A DNA stretch of 12,182 bases from positions 16,614-28,795 of the forward strand of contig DAAJ01000038.1 in assembly GCA_001701115.1 (NCBI GenBank), read 5' to 3'. The stretch comes from Bacteroidales bacterium GP2. GTDB taxonomy: Bacteria > Bacteroidota > Bacteroidia > Bacteroidales > Muribaculaceae. This document shows positions 6,541 to 12,182 of this stretch, one piece after another. The notes beneath the pieces were generated by a model. It was not told where the DNA came from and made no database searches. It saw nothing but the letters and a program-made list of their open reading frames with translations. The position numbers and the translations under genes are program-made. Each line of letters begins with the position of its first letter. Within the stretch, counting starts at the first letter, position 1.

Positions 6541-7083
6541 ATGAATATGAATATCAAAGCAATTTTAGTAGCAGCATCAGCATTAGTGCTTTCAGCAAGC
6601 GCGGTTTCAGCGCAGAACAACAAGAACCAGCGCGGCACCGCCGCAAAAGACTCAACCTGCATGGTTAAGAAAGGTGAGTGCGGCAAGCAGGGTCCCTGCC
6701 TTTTCGACAACCTTAACCTGACCGATGCGCAGAAGGCAAAAATCCAGGCACTCAAGGACAACCAGAAGAAGGTGAAGGACGCGCAGAAGAAAGAACGCGG
6801 CGAGCGCATGGAAAAAGCCCAGGCTGAGCGCAACAACGCACGCAAGGATTATCTCGCCAACCTCAAGACAATCCTCACCCCCGAGCAGTATGTGCAGTTC
6901 CTTGAAAACAACTACCTCGCTGCAGGCAGACACGGTGGCAAGGATATGAAACCCGGTGACCGTCGTGGCGGCAAGGACATGAGAGGCATGAGGCATGGTG
7001 ACCACAAAGGTGGAAAAGACATGAAGCCCGGCATGAGAGGCGACCGCAAGGGCGCACCTGCCGCTAAAGCAGACAAGAAGTAA
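6541..7083 (+). CDS. Spy/CpxP-like periplasmic protein with metal-ligand-rich tail
   Basis: A 180-residue exported protein. The signal peptide ends at about 24 (SAVSA, then QNN). The mature part is a basic helical core with two LTxxQ motifs, LTDAQ (60-64) and LTPEQ (112-116), 52 residues apart, the mark of Spy/CpxP/ZraP proteins, which act as periplasmic chaperones or stress sensors. Three Cys (40, 47, 53) precede the core. The tail (131-180) repeats GGKDM three times (132-136, 143-147, 157-161) and is rich in His, Lys, Asp, Met and Gly, which suggests metal binding (inference). A second ATG at 6547 is an equally possible start. It is divergent from serC and ends before a strong hairpin. Confidence 0.85.
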   Translation: MNMNIKAILVAASALVLSASAVSAQNNKNQRGTAAKDSTCMVKKGECGKQGPCLFDNLNLTDAQKAKIQALKDNQKKVKDAQKKERGERMEKAQAERNNARKDYLANLKTILTPEQYVQFLENNYLAAGRHGGKDMKPGDRRGGKDMRGMRHGDHKGGKDMKPGMRGDRKGAPAAKADKK

Positions 7084-7106
7084 TTACGCATAATAATCAA
7101 GTAGAG

Positions 7107-7142
7107 AATAAGCCGCGCTTTCGATTGAAGGCGCGGCTTATT
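7107..7142. terminator. Strong hairpin between convergent Spy-like and GNAT genes
   Basis: A perfect 12-base stem, AATAAGCCGCGC (7107-7118) against its complement at 7131-7142, is extended inward by four more pairs (one of them G-U) to a GATT loop. On the plus strand it runs into TTATTTGTATGTTT, a usable T-rich tail. It begins 24 bases behind the Spy-like stop. On the minus strand, behind the GNAT gene, the tail is less T-rich. Confidence 0.88.
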
Positions 7143-7161
7143 TGTATGTTTCCCGTTATTT

Positions 7162-8220
7162 TCAGTCAAGCATCAGTGTCATGTAGGGGCGTTCACTCGG
7201 GAAATCAAGTATGTCGCCGATTTTTGCGCTGCTGAACACCATCTTGTTCAAAGTGTCCGCGTCAATGTCGAAATCGAGCCGGTGCGAGAAGGTGTCATCT
7301 ATTGTGCAAAGCCCCTCTTTTATAATATATGTGTGGGAATTATAGGGGAGAAGATGGTCGGTAACCTTGATTTTCAAATCGAGCTTAGGGTGCGCTGCGG
7401 CAATTACGCCGAGGCATAACGGGGTGTTTATGATTCTTGCCATTCCACGGCTATAAGGTTTGCGCCCGTTGCTGTCCGCAGGAGTGTACACGCTCACAGG
7501 CATATCCGGATATTCGTTGCGGAACACCGCCAGCACGGCGTTGCGTGAGTCTTCATCGCGCCCCAATAGCTCCTTGACAAGCAGCCTGCCGTCTGAGGGA
7601 GCCGCGCAGCCTATCGCAACCACAGCATCATCGGGGTCTTTCAGCGCAACAAATGAGCCGTTGTCGTGCGTAAGGTCGTCAAGTATGTTCAGGAAATCGC
7701 GTTGCGAGTGCAGCACTGTGCATTTGCGCTGCATTTCAAACCGGTGGAACGCTTCATATACCTCAGGAAGATACGGGTCATCCACTTGCGTGTATTGCCC
7801 TGTGGCTGTAAACGCGTGCAGCGAGGTGAACCGCTGGGGGTCGTAATAATATACGGTAGAGAAATCGAATCGGTCGTAATAAAAATATAGCCAGTCGTGC
7901 GCGGGAATCAGCGAACAGGTCATGTAGCCCCTTTCGAGCGCGGTGTTCAGTGCTGTCACCATCAGTTCGCTCATATATCCGTTTCCTCTTGCGGCACGCC
8001 TGGTTGCGGCGCCATAAATATATCCGGTAGTGACTTCTGCGCCCTGAAACAGCATGGAGTAGGGTTGGAGCAGCAGGCTGCTCACAATCTTGCCACCTTT
8101 TTCAAGCGTGAGTGCATCCGATTCGCGGTACACCCTGCTGAAAAACATTTCAACAAACTCTTTCGTATCGTCAAAGCACTCTGTCCAGATTCTTTTAATC
8201 TCTTCCTTGCGGTTCATCAT
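7162..8220 (-). CDS. Eis-like GNAT N-acetyltransferase
   Basis: A 352-residue cytosolic acetyltransferase. The N-terminal GNAT domain carries the acetyl-CoA pyrophosphate loop TRRAARGNGYMSEL (73-86), matching (R/Q)-x-x-G-x-G/A, and the segment LIPAHDWLYFYYDRFDF (104-120), which is typical of the Eis branch. A second, degenerate GNAT-like region fills the middle. The last 90 or so residues resemble the SCP2-like domain that closes Eis proteins, which would place a free C-terminal carboxylate (Asp352) near the active site as in that family. Family members acetylate amines, including aminoglycosides in mycobacterial Eis, but the substrate here is unknown and resistance should not be assumed. The start is ATG 8220 or the adjacent ATG 8217. 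It lies 84 bases behind the DUF4301 gene with a hairpin in between. Confidence 0.88.
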   Translation of the reverse strand: MMNRKEEIKRIWTECFDDTKEFVEMFFSRVYRESDALTLEKGGKIVSSLLLQPYSMLFQGAEVTTGYIYGAATRRAARGNGYMSELMVTALNTALERGYMTCSLIPAHDWLYFYYDRFDFSTVYYYDPQRFTSLHAFTATGQYTQVDDPYLPEVYEAFHRFEMQRKCTVLHSQRDFLNILDDLTHDNGSFVALKDPDDAVVAIGCAAPSDGRLLVKELLGRDEDSRNAVLAVFRNEYPDMPVSVYTPADSNGRKPYSRGMARIINTPLCLGVIAAAHPKLDLKIKVTDHLLPYNSHTYIIKEGLCTIDDTFSHRLDFDIDADTLNKMVFSSAKIGDILDFPSERPYMTLMLD

Positions 8221-8250
8221 CTGATAATTTGTTTTTTCTGATATAACGTG

Positions 8251-8280
8251 CTGTGCCCCGCATGGGTTTGCGGGGCACAG
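8251..8280 (-). terminator. GC-rich hairpin between the DUF4301 and GNAT genes
   Basis: A perfect 12-base stem, CTGTGCCCCGCA (8251-8262) against 8269-8280, with a six-base loop. It lies 24 bases behind the DUF4301 stop on the minus strand. No run of T follows (the minus strand continues CACGTTATATCAG), so it is not a classical intrinsic terminator. It may instead be a partial terminator, a 3'-end stabiliser or a Rho-dependent site. No good promoter for the GNAT gene is visible downstream of it. Confidence 0.6.
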
Positions 8281-8304
8281 TCATGGCATCAACATTTCTG
8301 CATA

Positions 8305-9825
8305 TTAACCCTGGTGTGCGGGACGCAGAAGGTCGTTTACAGTCTTTACTGGGTTGAATGTTTCAACCGGCACTTCAACGAAAGCTGTGTTCCAGTCACT
8401 CATAGCGCCGTTCCATAGCCCTGGAAGTTCAAGCGCTTTGAGTTCTTTGCCGTGGCTTGACTTGGAGGAGATAAAGCCTGTGGCGGGATCGGTGTGAGCG
8501 AGAAGGTTGTAGTTTTCGCCGTGGCGGTTCTTTATGTAGCAGACAAGGTCAACGGGGTTGAAGTGTGTAGCCGATTTCATCTTAGCCACATATTCTTCAT
8601 TTCCCGGGTCAATCTGATGGCTTTCGAGAATCTGGAGCGATGCAGAGCCGTCGGGATTTACAGCGATGAACGGACCGCCGCCGGGTTCGCCCTCGTTGCG
8701 CACCATGCCGCATACTCTCAGGGGACGGTCGAGCTTGTCGTGGAGGTAAACCGCACGGTGGGTAACATCCATTTTTGTGAAATTCGGGTCGCGGAGACCG
8801 AGCTTGTCGCGGAGGAATACAAACATTTCATCAAGTTTTGCCTCGTTGTATTCGCCTTTTGCAAGAAGGTCGAGGTAGTGGACGATGGTGTCATGCAGCT
8901 CCATCATGTAGCCAGCAATAACCTCTTTGTATTTGACTGTGGGCTCGCGGCGGCTGTCAGGCACAACGTTGTCGATGTTTTTGATGAATACCACAGCAGC
9001 TTCCATGTCGTTGAGGTTGTCGATGAGCGCGCCATGTCCTCCGGGACGGAAAAGCAGTTTGCCATCTTCGCGGAAAGGTGTGTTGTCCGGGTTTACGGCA
9101 ACTGTGTCGGTGCTCGGTTTCTGCTCACTGAGGCTCACATTGAACTTAACGCCTGTGCGCTTCTCTGTTTCGGGAAGCACCTCGGCGAGTTTTTCCTCAA
9201 ACAGCTTGCGGTGGTTTGCCGATACAGTGAAGTGGAGGTTTACGATGCCGTTTGTAGCGGCTGTCTGCGCTCCTTCTGTGAGCTGCTCCTCCAGCGGAGT
9301 GCGGCTTCCGGTTTCGTAGGAGTGGAATTTGAGGAGTCCTTTAGGCAGACCTCCGTAGTTCATGCCTTCCGGCTTGATGAGCGCTGCAATGACTTTTTTC
9401 TGCTGCTTGGCAGAGATAAGGTCTTTCGCAGAAGCATTGTAGAGCTTCTTGCAGGTGTCATCGAGCTCTTTCGCGAAGGGAAGTTTGTCAAATGACGCGA
9501 GAAGGACGTCTACCGGAGAACCTTCCGGAGCAACCTCAACATCACCGTCAACAAATTCAAACAAAGCCTTGAACATGCGCGAAGCTGCACCGCTTGCCGG
9601 AACGAATTTGCACACATCGCCTCCGTCAGCGAGGTATTTGCGCCAGCGCAGGCGCGCTTTCTCCTCCTGCTCGGGAGTGAGCACGGTTATTCCTTTGCCG
9701 GGACGAGCCGCATCGAGTATTGTGAGAAACGGGAATCCTTTTGCGAACCGGTCAAGCATAGCGTTAAGCTGCTCCTCGGTAATGCCTTTAGCCTCCAGGG
9801 TGAGGACATCTTCTTGCTGTAACAT
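8305..9825 (-). CDS. DUF4301-family protein
   Basis: A 506-residue soluble protein with no signal peptide or membrane segment. Family-defining stretches include CKFVPASGAASRMFKAL (72-88), the long middle domain with LLFRPGGHGALIDNLND (257-273), and CGMVRNEGEPGGGPF (372-386). The glycine- and histidine-containing PGGHG segment and the ASGAASRM segment recall the nucleotide- and sugar-binding loops of UDP-sugar pyrophosphorylases, so a nucleotidyltransferase-like fold is plausible. No reaction is established for DUF4301, and this link is my inference. The family is found mainly in Bacteroidetes. The ATG 9825 start sits about 27 bases behind a good promoter. A long antisense frame across it is a codon-bias shadow. 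Confidence 0.9.
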   Translation of the reverse strand: MLQQEDVLTLEAKGITEEQLNAMLDRFAKGFPFLTILDAARPGKGITVLTPEQEEKARLRWRKYLADGGDVCKFVPASGAASRMFKALFEFVDGDVEVAPEGSPVDVLLASFDKLPFAKELDDTCKKLYNASAKDLISAKQQKKVIAALIKPEGMNYGGLPKGLLKFHSYETGSRTPLEEQLTEGAQTAATNGIVNLHFTVSANHRKLFEEKLAEVLPETEKRTGVKFNVSLSEQKPSTDTVAVNPDNTPFREDGKLLFRPGGHGALIDNLNDMEAAVVFIKNIDNVVPDSRREPTVKYKEVIAGYMMELHDTIVHYLDLLAKGEYNEAKLDEMFVFLRDKLGLRDPNFTKMDVTHRAVYLHDKLDRPLRVCGMVRNEGEPGGGPFIAVNPDGSASLQILESHQIDPGNEEYVAKMKSATHFNPVDLVCYIKNRHGENYNLLAHTDPATGFISSKSSHGKELKALELPGLWNGAMSDWNTAFVEVPVETFNPVKTVNDLLRPAHQG

Positions 9826-9858
9826 ATCTGATTTTGGTATTAGTAGATTTTAATGGCT

Positions 9859-9889
9859 CAAATATAAGAATAATATCGCTAATGACGAA
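9859..9889 (-). promoter_or_regulatory. Bacteroidetes-type promoter of the DUF4301 gene
   Basis: Read on the minus strand: a -33 box TTCG (9889-9886, one mismatch to TTTG), 19 bases, and a -7 box TATATTTG (9866-9859, full match). Transcription would start near 9852, about 27 bases before the ATG. Confidence 0.65.
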
Positions 9890-9957
9890 TTTTGCGCCCC
9901 GAAATTTGTTATGAAAGGATATACTTTTATGGCTATTCAATATGACGTGTCACAGCC

Positions 9958-10088
9958 GCGACTTCTCCGAAGCCGCAGTCTTTGAGGAGGTGCCATGTCC
10001 TCAGGCTGCGCGCATTGCGCTTGCCTGAGGTTTCGCATGGCGGCGTGCCTGCGGCACTTGCACTTTTCCTAAATGATTCTTAAAAGTG
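9958..10088. repeat. GC-rich block of nested inverted repeats, possible structured RNA or palindromic repeat
   Basis: The block consists of consecutive or competing hairpins. First is GCGACTTC/GAAGCCGC (9958-9965, 9969-9976, one mismatch). A long interrupted hairpin covers 9992-10041: GCCATG/CATGGC outer stem, CCTCAGGC/GCCTGAGG (9999-10006, 10023-10030) middle stem, and GCGC/GCGC inner stem around a GCATT loop. Next are GTGCC/GGCAC (10045-10057, loop TGC) and CACTTTT/AAAAGTG (10061-10067, 10082-10088). A further pairing, TGAGGA (9983-9988) with TCCTCA (9998-10003), excludes the middle stem of the long hairpin. The block is much richer in GC than its flanks, has no supported ORF, no T tail and no gene ending near it. 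The remainder of the gap (9826-9957, 10089-10257) holds only the promoters listed. Confidence 0.6.
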
Positions 10089-10199
10089 GGGCGGATGGAG
10101 CGGTATTGGAAGAATGTTTGTACTTTTACGATGCAAAAAAGAGCGCTTTCGGGCGAACAATATTTTTTGTGCAACATTTATACTTATAACTATTATATT

Positions 10200-10230
10200 T
10201 ATGAGTAATTTGCCGGTAAGGGTAGTTTTG
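10200..10230 (+). promoter_or_regulatory. Candidate promoter of the AsmA-like gene
   Basis: The -7 box is TAGTTTTG (10223-10230), a full match to TAnnTTTG, with TATG (10200-10203, one mismatch) 19 bases upstream. It would start transcription near 10237, about 20 bases before the GTG start. A second full -7 match, TAAATTTG (10243-10250), has no -33 partner and would make the GTG 10258 message almost leaderless. Confidence 0.5.
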
Positions 10231-10256
10231 CGCTAAACGGCATAAATTTGTGACAG

Positions 10257-10280
10257 AGTGGACAATCAAGTGGACAATAA
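10257..10280 (+). repeat. Tandem 12-base duplication at the AsmA-like start codon
   Basis: AGTGGACAATCA (10257-10268) is followed directly by AGTGGACAATAA, 11 of 12 bases the same. The copy duplicates the GTG start and its next codons, giving V/M-D-N-Q then V-D-N-K, so two in-frame GTG starts (10258 and 10270) exist. Confidence 0.8.
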
Positions 10281-12182
10281 GGACGGTGGCAACGCAACGA
10301 AGGTCGGCAAGAAGTCTTCGGGTTGGCGTAAGGTGCTGAAATGGGTGCTTATACCTGTCGGTATCCTTGTGCTGCTTGTGGTTGCAGTGATAGGCGTAGG
10401 CGTTTGGATGCTAAGTTCCGAGGAACTTACTCCCATGGTAAGCAAATATTCGAGCAAGTACCTTGATGCGGATGTTACGGCAAAGAAGGTGGAGCTTAGT
10501 TTCTGGTCCACTTTCCCCAAAGTATCTCTTGAGGTTGACGGACTCACGGTGGTGAGCCACTCGCTGCGCGGTGTGCCGGACAGCATCCGTGCCCAGCTGC
10601 CTGCAAATGCTGACACGCTGCTTACATTGAACCGTTTTGCCGGAGGAGTGAACGTGTGGGCTCTTATGGGTGGTACTGTAATGCTTTATGATGTGGTTTT
10701 CAAAGAGCCGGACGTGAATATTGTGCAGGTAAATGATTCAGTGGCGAATTACCTTATTGTGCCTCCTTCCAGAAATGATTCTTCTGAAACGGCGATGCCT
10801 TACCTTACGCTTGACAAGTTTGCAATTGAAGGTGGCGCGCCTGTGAGATACTTCTCGCTTGCCGATTCCATTGACATTACCGCCAGGATTAGTGACGCCA
10901 CTCTGGGTGGAGCGGAAGCACCGGTTTATTCAGTGGATATTGACGGTTTCGGCGGTGGAGAGATAATGCCCGGGGTTGAGCTGGGCAAGATGTCTTTCGG
11001 CGTGGACGGTCGCATTGACTGGAACCAGCGCAAGCCGAAGCATATCGCGTTGAAGGATTTTAAGGTTAGCGCCAATAATGTAGGCATAAAGATAAACACT
11101 ACCGTCAATTTCGAGAGCAGTCCGGTAATCGAGAGCCTTGACATTGAAGGAAAGGATATCAGCATCAGCGATGTGGTTGCGCTCGTGCCTGAGCAGTACC
11201 GTGGAGGGCTTGCCGGCATAGATTCTGATGTGAAGCTGAGCCTGTCGGCAAAGCTTCTGCAACCTTACGATGTAAACTCCAAGGAGTTGCCGGGCTTGAG
11301 CGGCAACATCAGCATTCCCGGCGGATACCTTAATTATGACAGGATGGCGTTGCGCTCGCTTCTTGCGGATATAGACGCTGTCTTGCCGGCAGGGAATATG
11401 GAGGAGGCGGTTGTTACCGTAAATAAGCTTTCCGTGGAGGGAAGAAGCCTCAGTTTCAACCTTGAAGGCATGGTAAGAAACCTTACCAAGGACGCTGAGG
11501 TGGAAGGACGCTTCAACGGGCAGCTAAACACGGCAATGCTCCCGCAGGCTTTGTGGCGCAAGCTGAAATGGCGCGCAAACGGGGTTATTGACGGTGATGC
11601 AACCCTCCGGTTCAGATTGACAGATTTCAATCCGAAGCAATTCCATAAAGTAAAGGCGAAAGGTAATCTGAATCTGCGCAATTTCAGTTTCCTTACCGAT
11701 GACAGGAGCCTTGCGCTTGTGACACGAAAGATGGGCATGTCCTTCGGCACAGATGCAAAGGTGAGCATAGCCGATACCCTGCGCGCCGACTCTTTGCTGA
11801 AAATCAGCCTTAGTGCCGATACCCTCGCTTTTAAAGGGGAGGGGATTGCGCTCAGTGTTGCCGATGCCAATTTCGTGGTTGCGGCGCGTAATGTTGCCGG
11901 CAGCATGGACACTTCAAGGATAAATCCTATAGGAATAGCAATGAGGGCTGCGAGGATGAAACTTACCGCTGACAGCGACTCAATAAACCTGCGGTTGCGT
12001 GACGCTGCGGTGAAAGCTACCTTGCAGCGGTTCGGCAATTCTGCTAAAGCTCCGCTGCTTACCCTCGGGGTTTCCGCAGAGAGGGCGCGTTACCGTGACG
12101 CGGTGAATATGCTTTCGCTTACCGGCGCATCTGCCAATCTCAGCCTTCACCCGGTTGCCCGTCCCTATGTCAGCCGTGACTC
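10258..12182 (+). CDS. AsmA-family envelope protein, 3' end outside window
   Basis: The frame is open from just after a stop at 10243-10245 to the window edge, 641 codons so far. The short polar N terminus (to about 25) leads to one transmembrane helix (29-51), with the rest in the periplasm. Behind the helix, LTPMVSKYSSKYLDADVTAKKVELSFWSTFPKV-type sequence (about 57-89) is the AsmA N-terminal signature. What follows is the repetitive beta-strand pattern of AsmA-like proteins (DGLTV, GLSGNISIPGGYLNYD and similar), the fold now linked to bridge-like lipid transport between membranes. There is no in-frame ATG before the membrane helix, so the start must be GTG: 10258, or 10270 in the duplicated copy. 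Family members in this order commonly exceed 800 residues, so a substantial part is missing. It is divergent from DUF4301. Confidence 0.88.
   Translation, partial: MDNQVDNKDGGNATKVGKKSSGWRKVLKWVLIPVGILVLLVVAVIGVGVWMLSSEELTPMVSKYSSKYLDADVTAKKVELSFWSTFPKVSLEVDGLTVVSHSLRGVPDSIRAQLPANADTLLTLNRFAGGVNVWALMGGTVMLYDVVFKEPDVNIVQVNDSVANYLIVPPSRNDSSETAMPYLTLDKFAIEGGAPVRYFSLADSIDITARISDATLGGAEAPVYSVDIDGFGGGEIMPGVELGKMSFGVDGRIDWNQRKPKHIALKDFKVSANNVGIKINTTVNFESSPVIESLDIEGKDISISDVVALVPEQYRGGLAGIDSDVKLSLSAKLLQPYDVNSKELPGLSGNISIPGGYLNYDRMALRSLLADIDAVLPAGNMEEAVVTVNKLSVEGRSLSFNLEGMVRNLTKDAEVEGRFNGQLNTAMLPQALWRKLKWRANGVIDGDATLRFRLTDFNPKQFHKVKAKGNLNLRNFSFLTDDRSLALVTRKMGMSFGTDAKVSIADTLRADSLLKISLSADTLAFKGEGIALSVADANFVVAARNVAGSMDTSRINPIGIAMRAARMKLTADSDSINLRLRDAAVKATLQRFGNSAKAPLLTLGVSAERARYRDAVNMLSLTGASANLSLHPVARPYVSRD

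Noticed and set aside
8494..9495. Long open frame of 333 codons on the plus strand
   Set aside because: It lies fully antisense to the clear DUF4301 gene, has no recognisable domain, and reflects codon bias of the true gene.
10131..10208. Micro-ORF of 25 codons (begins MQKRALSG) ahead of the AsmA-like gene
   Set aside because: The Tyr-rich product follows from AT-rich DNA and has no ribosome-site or conservation evidence; a leader peptide cannot be supported.
11334..12038. Open frame of 234 codons on the minus strand
   Set aside because: It is antisense to the AsmA-like frame; its Ser/Arg/Ala-rich, low-information product is typical of a shadow frame.
1..12182. CRISPR array, tRNA, rRNA, phage or defence genes
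   Set aside because: No regularly spaced repeats, no tRNA-like cloverleaf, and no recognisable nuclease, integrase or defence domain in any supported frame.

Overview
The window looks like ordinary chromosome from a Bacteroidales bacterium, possibly Muribaculaceae or a relative. The order rests on three things: Bacteroidetes-type promoters (TTTG, about 19 bases, then TAnnTTTG) ahead of several genes, a set of families typical of the group (DUF4301, a six-bladed beta-propeller lipoprotein, a two-LTxxQ Spy-like protein, large AsmA-like proteins), and a His-less type of SerA. The family-level guess is only an impression. No rRNA, tRNA, CRISPR array, intact insertion sequence or phage gene was seen.

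Layout. 1-585 (+) is the 3' part of a ThiF/MoeB/HesA-type E1-like enzyme. A well-formed promoter (595-625) then precedes a likely two-gene unit: a small secreted protein with an internal duplication (674-1048) and a DUF418 membrane protein (1068-2246). A DUF486 membrane protein follows (2322-2693). A long symmetrical hairpin (2822-2861) separates these from an AT-rich minus-strand beta-propeller lipoprotein gene (2903-4027). Behind that gene lie the operon terminator of the serine genes (4218-4256) and a short relic resembling an IS3-family end (4274-4310). The minus-strand serC-serA operon (6341-4340) encodes two of the three steps of serine synthesis.

A Spy/CpxP-like periplasmic protein with a His/Lys/Asp/Met-rich tail (6541-7083, +) is divergent from serC and converges on an Eis-like GNAT gene (7162-8220, -) across a strong hairpin. 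A DUF4301 gene (8305-9825, -) lies upstream of the GNAT gene. Divergent from DUF4301 is a large AsmA-like gene (10258 to the window edge, +).

The least explained stretch is the gap between the two divergent genes at 9826-10257. It holds a GC-rich block of about 130 bases (9958-10088) made almost entirely of inverted repeats. No gene ends there, so it is not a terminator of its neighbours, and it lies outside both predicted 5' leaders. It is either a dispersed palindromic repeat or an unrecognised structured RNA. The rest is largely housekeeping and envelope biology: sulfur-carrier activation, serine synthesis, envelope stress, and membrane or lipid maintenance. I see no multi-gene novel system.
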